Shown: in pieces, positions 41,862 to 55,300 of the stretch
How the letters are laid out: every line of letters starts with the position of its first letter
Numbering within the stretch: position 1 is the stretch's first letter
Assembly (NCBI RefSeq): GCF_947179515.1
Contig: NC_067485.1
Coordinates: forward strand, 11,846,096-11,910,095
Direction: 5' to 3'
Source of the DNA: Apodemus sylvaticus
Lineage: Eukaryota; Chordata; Mammalia; Rodentia; Muridae
Length of the DNA stretch: 64,000 bases
Position numbers and translations under genes: made by a program
Notes under the pieces: generated by a model
What the model was told of the DNA's origin: nothing
What the model saw: the letters and a program-made list of their open reading frames with translations, nothing else
The model's database searches: none

Positions 41862-44800
41862 CAAAACAAAACAAAAAGAGTTAAGTGTTCTTAACCTTTC
41901 GTCATGTCTCCAGGGCTGCTCTCTCACCTTCCGGCTCCTCTTTGTGCCTTAGGTAAGGACGTAATGTAACGTTAAATGTAACAGCTCTGAGACAGCTTTA
42001 AGTGCTTCAAGTTTCTCATCTACAATATGAACTCCTCTCTACCTCACTGAGCCACTGAGGACGAAGTGATGGATGTGAAGACCTGTCAGCACCACTGCTA
42101 CCAGGATGCAACATCTAAGGTCGAATAATCTCATTTCTCACAACAAAATGCTCTCATGCCTTCAAAAATAATTACTGGGGGAAGGGAGACTGAGAGATGG
42201 CTCTGTGGTTACGAGCACGGGCTGCTCTTGCAGAAGACCTGGGTCCATTTCCAGCACCCACATGGCAGCTCACAATTTTCGTAACTCCAGTTCCAAGGGA
42301 CTCAACGACCTTTTCTGGCCTCCTTGGGCAATATATGCACACAATACATAAATACACATGCAGGGAAAACATCCATGTAAGTAAGAAATATTATTTTCCT
42401 TTTAAAAAAGGAATGATTGGCTAGGCATATAGCTCAGTGGTGAGGGGCTTGCTAGGATTCTGGGTCCCACCAACAGCATTGCAAAATAGAATAACAGAAA
42501 AAAATAATTGCTTTGTTGCATGTAGTGTTGCATATACAGTTTGTGGATAGTCTTGACAAAGTAAGATCTGACTGCCCAACTGAAACAGCAAGGTTAGAAT
42601 GGTGGTTCTCAACCTGTGGATCCTGACCCTTTTGGGGTCACTTATCAGACATCCTGAATACCAGATATTTACAATTTATAAAACTGGCAAAATTAGTTAT
42701 GAAATAGAAACAAAAATAGAGCCGGGCAGTGGTGGCGCATGCCTGTAATCCCAGCACTCTGGGAGGCAGAGGCAGGTGGATTTCTGAGTTCGAGGCCAGC
42801 CTGGTCTACAAAGTGACTTCCAGGACAGCCAGGGCTATACAGAGAAACCCTGTCTTGAATAAACCAAATCCAAAAAAAACACAAAAAAGTAAAAAAAGAA
42901 AAAAAAAAAAAAAAAAAAAGAAAAAAGAAACAAAAATAGTTATGGTTGGGGTCACCAAAGCATGAGGAATTGTAGCATTAGGAAGGCTGAGAACGACTGA
43001 CTGCCTTAGACTACATACTGACTAGATCAGTCAAGTCGAGAAAACAACCAACCAAAAGCGCTGAAATACCCTGAAGCACACAAGTGTCTCTATGTGCAGA
43101 ACATGCTAAGAGGAGAGAGGAAAACCTGGAGACATGAGCTGTTACCACTAACTACCTGCTAGAGAGCACTAGAGTTCCTGACAATCTTCATTTTGCTTTT
43201 AAATCTCTATGAGTGTTTTCCTGAATGCCTGTGCACCACATGTAGGTCTGGTGCCTAGAGAGGTCAGAAGAGGGGGCTGAGACCCCTCTTCCAAACGTCC
43301 TCTGCCAAAAGGAACCAATGTTCCTAACCGTAGTACCATCTCTTGAGATCCACATTTGATCATTTTAACAATACAGAGATACATGTATATGTGATTAACA
43401 ACATCCAATATGTCCTGCAAATTTGAAGATTTTCAAACTATCACCATAACCTCTGTTAGCCACTCCTTAAACTAAGAACCTGACTGCAGGACTGCCAGGC
43501 CTTCCTTACCTTGTTGCCTGCTCTCCCAGTCCGCCCAGCTCTGTGCACGTAATCTTCATAATGGTTGGGGCAGCTGTAATTCACGACAAGAATGAGATGC
43601 TTCACATCGAGACCACGAGCGGCAACAGACGTGGCAACCAAAAGCTTGCAGGTTCCATTCTTAAAGTCATTTATGATACTGTCCCTGTCATACTGATCAA
43701 TACCTGCAAGTCAATTAAAGAGACAAACAGGAAAACATGTTGAAAATTTCCATTTCCACTGAGAAAGTTCTAGATGCAGAAATAAACAAATTCAGGGCTG
43801 GAGAGATGGCTCAGTGGTAAAAAGCACTGGATGTCTTCCAGGGGATTCAGGCAAACCCCCAGCCCCGTGATCGATGCAGCTCATGGGTGCCGGGGGTCTG
43901 AATCCCTGCTCTCATCTTCGAGGGAACAAAGCACATGCACGACACACAGACACACACACGCACGCACGCACACACGCACGCACGCACAATAGATCAAAAC
44001 ACTCATACCCATAAAGTAAACAAACCTTTAAAAAAAATCAAGTAATTCCACCTTTAATGCAGACAAACCCAACAGACTTACATATTAACCATGAACTGAA
44101 GCTACATTTTAGTTTCAGAAGGTAAAAGTGACTTAGCATAAAGTAATTCTTAATATTTTTATGCTCAAAAGTACAATTGGACGGTCTGGAGACATGGCTC
44201 AGCAGTTAAAATTTGCTCTTGCAAAAGATTCAAGGTTGATTCCCAGCACCCACCTGGCAGCTCCTACCATATAAACTACCTCACAGCACACAGTAACAGA
44301 GTCTACTGTCTTCAGGATGTAGAAACTAGCACCCAAGTACACCAATGGTAGGAGTATACAATGTAAATCCCTTAAGAAATCAATCTGATGACTTCTCAAA
44401 AATTTAAGCTCAGACTTCACTACTCAGAAGGAACTGAAAGCCACTGGATATCTACATATTATGTTCATACCATACACAACAGCCAAATAATAAAATCATC
44501 TCGGGGGTCTATCAATAAGTGACTCAAGAGAAGATAGTAAGTACACAAAAAGGGTTGTATCCAGCTTTTAGAAGAAAGTCTAATACAGTTTAAAAAATGA
44601 CTCTTAAAATCATCATGACTACATAAACCAGACCAAACACAAAGGATACAGAATGCATTACATACCATACAGTACACAGGATAGGAAATTCATGAAGACT
44701 TGTGATAGTACAGAAGTTATAATGGACAGGTGACAGGGAGAAATACAGAAGAACTCCTTAAGAGCTACAGTTTCTATTTGGGATGATGAGAAAGTTGTAG

Positions 44801-46336
44801 GTGTGAGGAAGCAGGGATATGCTTTAGTGGAAACAGTTCTTGCTCCACAAAAACGAAGACCCAAGCTCAAGTCTCTAAGGCCCGTGTAAACAGTCAGGCA
44901 TGCCTCTTTGGTCCTGTAACCCTAGTACTGGACAGTGAAGACAGGCCGATCCCAACAGCTCAATGGACAAAAAGCCCAGCTGGTACAGTGAGAGACAAGA
45001 CTGTGAGGCAGTTAGAGCAGCCTGCATTAGATAAAGCTGGAATGCTGTCAGGCCGGCTCTGACTACCTGATTCCTTCTACCTCCATTACTGACAACAAAG
45101 CAACAGTTATTATTCAGAAAAATTCGATGCAATAACATGCTCGTATGTGAGTGAGCGTTACCTCCATGAAGAGACATGCAAGGGTACGATGCTCTCATCA
45201 AGTCCTTCAGAAGACCGTCAGCGTGCTCCTGCTTATCCACAAATATAATGACAGATCCCGACTCCTGATAATGGCCTAAAAGCTCTAGTAATTTCAAGAA
45301 TTTCTTTTCTTCTTCAATCACAATCTGAAAATAACACATTGTAGTTAAATGTAAAAAACACAAACGTATCCTAGAACAAAAATGTTGTTTAATCTATAAC
45401 TTCCTAAGCCTTAAAGTGCTTAGGCAAACGCAGACTTTTAACTGATAGGTTTGTAACCATGGCAACTGGTCACTGGTTCTCTCTCTGTCCCTCAAATCTT
45501 TTTTTTTTTTTTTTTGATTTGGTTGTTTCGAGACAGGGTTTCTCTGTATAGCCCTGGCTGTCCTGGAACTCACTCTGTAGACCAGGCTGGTCTCGAACTC
45601 AGAAATCTGTCTGCTTCTGCCTCTGCCTCCCAGAGTGCTGGGATTACAGGTGTGCTCCACCACCGCCCGGCCCCTCAAATCTTCTTAATCAAAGACAAGA
45701 AATGTGTGTAATGTCTCTACTAGCTTTCAATCCTGGTGGAAGCACTCAAGAGCTTCCTGAGGTCAGCTCCACATACCTGGCAACATGATGGTTGTAACTG
45801 ACTTAACTCTAGAAGTTACCCGCCTACCTCACAACCAAACCAAGTGACATACTGCCTAACCACCAAGAACACTGTCGGTTCCTAGACGAGGACCTACCAC
45901 TTGTTGCTCCACATCTGAGCAAACCACACTCCTGCCTCCAACCTGAACCTCAATGGGTTTGCTCAGGATCCTGCGGGCCAGAGCCTCCATAGCTCTAGGG
46001 AAAGTGGCTGAAAACATAACTGTCTGCCGGTCAGGACGGACATTATCCACAATGCGCATGACCTGAGGAGATGAGATAGACAAATACTGTAAGTCTCCAG
46101 ACACTTACACAATGCTCACATTAAGCAGGAGGAACTTAAATTCATTATCTTAGAAAATTCAGTTAAATTCACTATCTTAGAACACCTTAACTTATTTTAT
46201 ACCTGAATTTGCTGTTCTCAGTTTCACTTTACCTCAAAAGGACAACCTGAGCTGTGTGTGTGTATGAGAGAGAGACAGAGACAAACACACACACACACAG
46301 AAGGAGAGGGAAAGGCCTAGCACCCAGGTAAATGGG

Positions 46337-46375
<39 letters not shown>

Positions 46376-49300
46376 GCCCAGCACCCAGGTAAACGCCCCG
46401 GGGCAGGAGGAGGGCTGGTCTCCAGAGCTCACTGGGCAACCAGGATAGCCTAATCATCAACACCAGGTCCCATGACAGGCCATGCATCAAATAACAAGGT
46501 GTACACTGCCAGGGTTTCCAGACACATCGGCATATACATGCGTGTGTACCCACAATCACAGGAGGAAAAGAAATGGAGGGAGAGAGAGAAGAGAGAGAAG
46601 GCTGGAAACCCAGTTTTTATGTCAACTTGATGTCATTCAAATGACACTGATCTCTCAGTGAGACGGGGTGGGGTAGGGTGGGGTGGGGTGGGGGATGATC
46701 ATAGACTTGACAGTTCCATCTACGGCATCCCAGGGAGCCTTTAACCCAAACACTGGGAAGGCAGAGGCAGGCTGATCTCTGAAAGCTTCAAGTCTATGTG
46801 GTCTACAAAATGGAACACAAGAAAAAGGGAAAATCGGGATGGGCAAGAGAACTTAAAAAAGCGCCACGTCAGACCATCTGAACTTGACCCCAGGACCCGG
46901 TGGTAGAAGGGAAGAGTCAGCCTCCACAAGTTGCCCTCTGACATTCTTACATAATCCATGGCACTTGCATGTCCCACCCCACTACACAACAAACAAATGT
47001 GTACTATCAATGTAAATTTAAAAAAAGTAAAATGGAGTGAACTTCATTTCACATTGTGTCAAACCCCAGCCACGTATGTCTACAGCACAGTGGTTTAGGG
47101 AGCGCTGAATTATCATCTCCTTGTGCCCTAAGTCTTTGTCCTCTCTGCTCCTCAGGGTTGAAAATGCCTGCCGCCCTATCACCCTCAAGTTTGTTGACTC
47201 CTTGTACATGTTCAACTCCCTTCCAGCATTTAGAAATAAGTAGGTATATTTCTTCTTCAGTAAAGTTAAAAGCAGTAAGTTTTATGAAAGCAAATAAGCA
47301 ACTGCCACGCACCAGGATTCAATGAGAATCCCCTGACCTGGCTGTAGTTACATAAACATACTGGGCAATCATGCTCAGGTTCTTTCAAGTATTTTACTGA
47401 CGGCACTAGCTCCCCATCCTTATACCCTCCTTACTCTTGATGCTTTAAGTTGGGCTGGAGAGATTGCTCTGAGGTTTAGAGCTCTGGCTGCTTCTCCAGA
47501 AGTCCTGAGTTCAATTCCCAGCAACCACATAGTGGCTCACAACCATCTGTAATGAGATCTGGTGCCCTGTTCTGGCCTTTAGGCAAACATGCAGCCAAAA
47601 CGCTGTATACATAATATAAATAGATAGACAGACAGACAGATAAATATTTTACAAAGAAAGTTAAGTTAAAGGGAATGTATTTGCATATGTATATAGAAAA
47701 GCAGAGTCCTGTGCCTAAAGTCTGTTTCACTGAACAACTCGGTTCAGTGAAAGAGTTGAGTGTTCATGTAAACTAATGATATGGTCCATTCTCAATTTTC
47801 ATCATCTTCTTCAATAGAGACTTCAGTGGAGAAGCTTTCCTACTCCTATCCCAACAGAGCTCAGGAGAAGAGTTGCATCCAGTAGTGCCAGCTCTTATTT
47901 ACAAGACAGCAGGTACCTGAACCCCTGGTTCCCACTGTCTGAGGAGCAAAAGAGGTGAGGACTTGCTAGAGAAGAACATCTCTAAAAGCAGTAAGGAGTA
48001 GGAGTTGAGCACTTAAAGCCACATCACTTCAGACTGCTCTGTGCTTCATGACTGCACTTCAGTACGAGTGCTCAGCCTGTCACCATGCCTCCTCTTTGCC
48101 ATCATAGATTCTAAAACATAAGTTCCTTCTACCTGAAGTTGTTCAGTCATGGTCACTTATCAATATCCAAATAGCTCCCCAGCATGATACCTGAAGCCCA
48201 ACTTACCCCATGTTTGCCAATAAATCTCACAAAAATCATCACTCCTAATTTTCCTCTCCATGGGTTTTAGTAATAATAATAATAAACAAATAAAAAAATT
48301 GGCTCCGTAGATTAAGGAACTTGCCACCAAGCCTGACTGCCTGGGTTCCACTTCTGGGTTCCATCCTGAAACAAAGCTTGTTCAGCCCTCTTCATGTTAA
48401 ACCAAGTTCTGGCTTCCTCACTTGGCTTCAGATACACTCAAGACCAGAAGACTACGACAGTAAGTTCTCTGCTCCAAGTCTGCTTCTATTCAACTGTTAA
48501 GTGTTCAAGCATTCCAGAATCCTGGTTTAGGCCCACCTGCTCACATCTCACCCCAAACTCAGTTTCTAATGCTAAATACAACAAACACAGTGTATGACAG
48601 GTAAAGCATCCTTGGAAGATATGCAGTAAACTAAAAGGCTAGACAGTCACTCCACTCCCACTGTTCCTCCCATGCGCATTCTGTCCTTTCATAAGACAGA
48701 ATTTCACTATGCACCCCAGAAGTACATGTGGTCTGACAGTATACTCACAACTCACAACTACTTTCTATGGCTTTGACACCATGCCACAGGGCCTCTCTAT
48801 ACAGCCCTGACTGACCTGGTACTCACTATATAGACCAGATTGGCCTCAAATGCAAAACTCCTTCTACCTCTGCCTCCAGAGTACTGAGACTGGTGTTAGT
48901 TTACAGGTGATTTCACTAGGTTCTTCCCAGGGACCTAGCAATGCCTTATGTCATCACCTGCCACCATCACCTTCTGCCACCAAGTACAGGCTGCAAATCA
49001 AAAGACTGATCACCACCCCACTCTCTGTGTTCCTGCATGCCCTCCCATTTCTGTCCTTCTCTGGCCCCAAGGCTCTGCTCCTGTCTGTCTACCTCTACTC
49101 CCTCTGTAGGCTCTCACCCCCCCACATCCCCCATACCAGAGCTGCCGCATGGCCTAGCGTCTCAGGGCACACCCTGCCATGGGCCCGCCAGGCACCCCTT
49201 ACAACCTTGTATTTCATAAAAATAGGCATGCACCACAATGTCCACATAAAACATGAAAGTTTTTAGTAACTCCTTATCAGAACTCTAAATCCAACTTGAC

Positions 49301-52300
49301 CTATGATATTTTCTGACTGCTGGGGAATGTCTGAAGAAAAACCCTCAATAAGTTTTAAGAATGTGGCCAGGCGGTGGTGGCGCACGCCTTTAATTCCAGC
49401 ACTTGGGACGTAGAGGCAGGCAGATTTCTGAGTTCGAGGCCAGCCTGGTCTATAGTTCCAGGGCAGCCAGGGCTACACAGAGAAACCCTGTCACAAAAAA
49501 CAAAAAACAAACAAACAAAAAAAAAAAAAAGAGAGAGAGAGAGAGAAGAAAAAAGTTTTAAGAATGTAATCTGAATGATAAATAGTGACTGCAATTCCCT
49601 ATGCTGCTAATACACGGCAATATTGGGTAACACAGAATGAGCATGAATTTCAAGACCACAAAAACATTTCATTCTCACAGCAGTCAGAAAGTCCACCTGG
49701 AACAGCCCAATCCAGGGTGATCTGACACTCTAGCCTCTGTGGCCACCTGCACTCATGTGCACACACCGAAGCGCAGACACTTACCACATACACATTAAAA
49801 AAGAATAAACCTTTAAAATTACAAAGAAATTGAATGATTACCTGTGGTTCAAAACCCATGTCAAACATCCTGTCTGCTTCATCTAAAACAACATACGTCA
49901 CTCTTCGAAGATTTGTGACCCGACCTAAGATGAGAAGAGAAAAGAGAGACCAAAAGAAAACTAACTATCAGCCACAATTCATGATGACAGCCAACTTATT
50001 AAAAATAAGTAAAGGGAACTAAAATGCCTGACTTAAGCAGAGGGGCAGGTTAGGTTTCTTTAAACAGTGAAAAGAAACTTGGGTCTAAAGTCTTCATCTA
50101 GTGACAAGGACTTTCTGGCAATGGGTGCATGAGGCCCTTTGTTTTGTCAAAGTCGTCTCTTGCGTACCATCATAGGGCCCGAAGAACCTGTAAAATTCAG
50201 AAAACAGCCCTCTCCAAAACACATCATAAAACTAAGACTGAGATGAAGCATCGAGCCACATCAGCCATTATCTGACAGCATCACCTAGAAAAAAACATAT
50301 TAGAGATTACAGCGTATGTGTGGAAAGCAAGTTCCAGTGCTAATTACTGCAGAGGTAGAACCTCTCTATCACTCTACAGCCCACTTCCATACAGCTAGAG
50401 GCACCTTAAATGGGTATGTCATTGGGCAATATTGCACAAACTTCAAAAATAAATGCATTACATATAAATATACTTTTCTACGCAAAGAAACACTTTAAAT
50501 TATTAACTGCTGCCACTGGTTTAAATAAATAGTCCTGGCTTCTTACATAATTAAAAACTAAAAGTACAGAAAATCCTTTCTCAAAGATCAATATACTAAG
50601 CATTGCTACCAACTGTAGAACCTGGCAAAAATATGTATAAAATAGTTATTAAAAGATAAACAAAAAAGACAAAGGGGAAAGGTAATATTAATCAAGATGA
50701 ATTTCAGGAGGTTTAATTAATACAACAGTGAGAAAAACAAGGGATTATACAGTCAGCATTCATCCCCAAAACACCATTTGCTACATAAGTGCAAGGCCTC
50801 ACCAAACGATCTCAGGGAGAATTACATTTAGCCCAAGCCTCAGGCAGATACTAGTACAAACATGCACTTCTTGAATTCAAGAACTCAGTTACATACACAT
50901 AGAACGCTGCAATGGAAACCTCCAAAAGCTGTTTCTTCAGAAACTAAGAATAGCTAGTAACATCTCCAGCACTAACATCTCCAGCCGCCAAGAGCCTCGA
51001 AGGTTGGAAACAGCATTAGGTCACCTACCTTGGACGGTTACCATCTCGGAAGCCCAGGTCTATATCCTCAAGGGCCTTTCTCCACAGAAGTTAAATAATG
51101 TCAACAGTTTAGTATCAGTTTTGATAGGGAATATTTTAACAAAGCATAACATTTGAGCTAAAAACATGCAGTATTTACAAAAGACATAGTTCTTGAAGCT
51201 GTAATAACTTAATTTGCCTATTATTATAAAACACTAGCTCCTGGGGAGAATTTTTAATAAAAAGACTATGAGCCACCTTTTTAATACAAGAATAAAGAAA
51301 ACAGACAGACTAAGTTAAATGCACAGTTGTGAATGCAAATTGAACTGCCAACGGCTTATTAATGCGTTCAACAATAAATGTGTCTCAATTCACATTTTAA
51401 GATATTACAGCTTTAAGAAGAAATATAGAAACCCTCTGTTGGTTTCTCATATCTGCTTTTACAAAATCATGTCAAGTTCAAAAAGGAAAGAAAACAAATA
51501 ATTAAATACCTGTGACTTACCACTGTTAGCTGCTAACATGTCAATCATTCGACCAGGTGTGCAAACAATAATTTCAGCACCTCTTTTCAGCTCAGCAATC
51601 TAGTGAGACAGGATGAGATTGTGTATTATAGTCATCATTACTTCTTACAGACGTGAGAGCAGCGCATCTGGCCCTTGCAGCCTAAGCAGGACAAGAGGGT
51701 GGCAATGATGGACAGGGACAGCAGGACGACAAGGGGCCAGGAATTTGAAACTAATAGGTTTGCAACTATTGTTCAAAACTGAGTCAGGGGGTAAGAATAA
51801 GCAGAGAAATATATAATCTAATACTGAGATCAAAGCTTTCTAAATTTAGGAAAACCCATGCCAAGGGTTTTCTAAGTCACAACCAGCAGTTTTACAAACA
51901 GAACAGACACCGAAAGGCACTCAGGTCTGGTAACCTCTGCGTGGCCCCTATGGACACATGTGTGTGCAGCAGGTTATACTGTGGGCATGCACTAGGCCAT
52001 TCTCTTTCTTTCGGTCCTTTACTGAAGGAGCAGACAGTGCTCCTAACCACTGAGCCATCACTCCAGCCCTAAAGCAATTACAATCTCTGAAATCTTTACC
52101 TAAAAGTCATCTTCTATAATGATAGAAGATCCCCAAGAGTGATCTCTTACTCCAGATGACTTACAGTTTCCTACATGTTTTAAGGTCTTTAAGGAAGTTC
52201 AAGCAAGCTGACACACACACACACACACACACACAATTAATAGTTCCTTTCTGGTCAGAGAGAGAATAAGCTAGACATAGGTGAAGCCAGAAAAAGCCAG

Positions 52301-55300
52301 AATGAGAAGGTTCCCCAAGATTAGAACAGATTGCTAGAATTAGATTGAGGCCAAACAGCTATTTGGTCAAAGGCTAAGAGAGAAGCCAGATTGAGTCAGT
52401 CAGCTTAGAGAGAAGTTTGAAAGTTTGAACCACAACAGTTGAGTTGACCAGCCAGTAAGAACAAGAAAGGGAGAGCTTATTCAGTAGTAAGTCTCGGAGG
52501 CTAAAAACATTCTAGGCCTAGATTAGCTTGTACAGAGGCTAGAAGCTTCCAGGACTAGGCCTAGGTTAGCAGACAGAGGCAGGGAGCCTTGAAGACAATT
52601 ACATCAGGGGAATAAAAGTTACTTTAATGCTTAACACAATCTAGCCGAGTATTGCAGAGTCACCAATTTTTGTCTTTTGTGAAAAAAATCTTTAAGATCT
52701 ACTCTGTTGGCAAAACTTAAATCTATAACAGCATTGTTAACTATGGTCATGTTACACCCAGTCTTTACAAAACACATGTGGTGTTACATCATTCATTCTT
52801 AGGAGGTGAAGGGTGTAAGACAGAGTCTTGCCTCGTATACCTGGCTGGTCTAGAACTCATTATATATGAAGCTACTTTCAAATTTGTAGAGATGCCCCTG
52901 CCTTAGCTTTTCTGAGTTCTGGGATTATAGAAATGTCATATCTACACACATATACAAAACCTGTTAGGGACTATGTAGTTTTAAGGCCTCAAGCTGCTGG
53001 TCCTCCCTCCTCAGTACTAACACTGGGTTACAGGCACACCACAGGCATGTGCTTTATTCTGTAACTATTTTCCCACCAAATACCTTTAAGATTTTAAGGG
53101 CAATCACTTACATCAAACACTAAAACAAAAGATTCACTTAAGTCACTGGATCATTCAACCTGAAGATACAGACAGATGGAGGGCTTTATTCTAACTACCT
53201 GCTCGCTGATTCCTGTCCCTCCATACACACAGACCACTCTCAGTCCCAAGGTCTTCGAAAACTTCTTACATTCTTTAGTGATCTGTAAAGCCAGTTCTCG
53301 AGTTGGAGTCATGATGACAGCTGAAAATATAAACATGTCAGAAGCTGGTCACATGACCCCTGAGGACATATTTTAGCCTCCGCAAAACAGTATGTGTCTC
53401 ACAATCAAGTTTTGTTTGCATCAAGTCTGAATACTTGTGTTTCAGAAGCTTAGCAATGGCAGAGACTGAGGTGAAGGGCAAAGAAATTCTTAAGAACATG
53501 CTTCAAGAAAATTAAACCCTACTTAACCCTTGGGAAAACAATGCAATGCAAACCCTTGAATGTAATGCAAATAGTTTTCAACAGCAAATCATAGAATAGA
53601 GAATTAAGTGACTCCCTGGGCTACAAAGCCACACAGTGGCTCCCAAAAAACACTTCCTTCTGAGGCACTGACAGAGAGGACTCTGTGCCTTGTATGTGCA
53701 TGACAAAAGCTTAGTAACTTTCCCTACTCGAATATACCAATAGGAATTGCACAAATGAGAAGACACTGAATGGAAGACCTAATCCTCCGTGGAGCACCGG
53801 CACCCCCGCCTTCTGAGGCCAGCCACCTCCTCGGGAGTCACAGTTCTCCTTCTACGCTGGCTCTGCGGTGCACGGATCTGGAATGAGCACACCTCAACGA
53901 GATGCACCAAGGCTCTCCCTCCCGGGTCAGAGCTTTAAAACTGAGCTGGACCAGCCTTGCTTTTGTACTTCTGAGATGTCACTCCAGAACTCTGAAGGTT
54001 CTCACTCCACCTGCTGGTAAGGGGAAATCAGCCCCAAAGTGCCGTATTGATCAAGGAAATGCACATAAAGACATCTTATTGTTATAATCAATAACTTTCT
54101 GATGTAACAAACACATCTTCAAAGAATGATGTAATAAGAAGACTTGTACCTATTGGTCCCTCTCCTTCTTCCAATGACCTCTGATCCATGATGTGTCTAA
54201 ACATGGGCAAAAGAAAAGCAATGGTTTTTCCACTTCCTGTCTTGGCAATGCCAATCAAATCTCGTCCAGACATTATAGCAGGAATGGCTTGAGTTTGGAT
54301 TGGTGTGGGCTTTTCATAGCCATGCCTTTAAAAGAAACAAAAAGAATGCATTATAAGAATCACTATCGTTGCCGCGCCGTGGTGGCGCACGCCTTTAATC
54401 CCAGAACTTGGCAGGCAGAGGCAGGTGGATTTCTGAGTTCGAGGCCAGTTTGGTCTACAGAGTGAGTTCCAGAAGAGCCAAGGCTACACAGAGAAACCCT
54501 GTCTCGAAGAAAAAACAAACAAACAAACAAACAAAAAACAAAAAAGAAAAAACAAAACACACAACCTCCCCCCCAAAAAACAAAAAAGAATCACTATCTT
54601 TGGGCCAGTGAGATGGCTCTAAGATTAAGAACACTGACTGCTCTTCCAGAGGTCCTGAGTTCAATTCCCAACAACTACATGGTGCCTAAAGACACCTATA
54701 AAGGGATCCGATGTCCTCTTCTGGCATACAGGTGTTATTGCAGAGAGAACACTCTGATATTTAAATAACAATTAAAAGAAGAAAAAAAAAAAAAGCTGGG
54801 CTATGGTGGGGCATGCTATCAATCCCAGCACTTGGGAGGCAGAGGCAGGTGGATTTCTAAGTTTGAGGCCAGCCTGGTCTACAAAGTGAGTGTCAGGACA
54901 GCCAGGGCTATGCAGAGAAAACCTGTCTCAAAAAAACAAAACAAAACAAGACAAAAAAAGAAACATGCGCTTTAAACCCCTCAGAGGACAACAAGCATTT
55001 GCTCTTCTAAATATGATATATTTAGAATATATTTAGATATATTTAGTGAAGAGCAGAAAAAAGCCAAGGGCTGGGCTGGCAAGAAGGTGTAGTGGAAAAG
55101 CGTGCCCACGTACAACCTCAACTCCACAGGGTGGCAAAGGAAGAGACTCCCAAAGTTCTCCTCTAACCCATGCCATGTGTGCCTGCTCAAGCCGTGAGAT
55201 ACGTGGAATAAACACATGAAAAAGAAAATACTTAAAGGCCCAGCGTGGTGGCAGACACCTCTATCACGCACTCAGGAGGAAGAGCATCTGTGAGTTCAAG

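Larger units (their letters stand above)
37816..43509. other. Large Ddx46 intron (5.7 kb)
   Basis: Filled with the SINEs listed below. 37990-38760 has no recognised element; an open frame of 103 codons on the plus strand at 38168-38479 has no family resemblance. 39000-39440 and 41900-42180 also show nothing I can name. Confidence 0.6.
46063..49841. other. Ddx46 intron (3.8 kb)
   Basis: Contains the repeats listed here. 47650-48290 and 48890-49350 have no recognised element; a CT-rich part at 48930-49200 leaves open frames of no family. Confidence 0.6.
51600..53198. other. Ddx46 intron (1.6 kb)
   Basis: Includes a SINE fragment at 51960-52068, a (CA)n tract at 52211-52235, an unclassified block at 52236-52680 ending 'gggaataaaagttactttaa' that may be a solo LTR, and an old B1-like stretch at 52810-53060. 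The rest is unremarkable. Confidence 0.5.

Noticed and set aside
48930..49266. 138-codon plus frame in a CT-rich intron stretch
   Set aside because: No family, Pro/Ser/Leu-rich, opposite to the gene, no splice signals.
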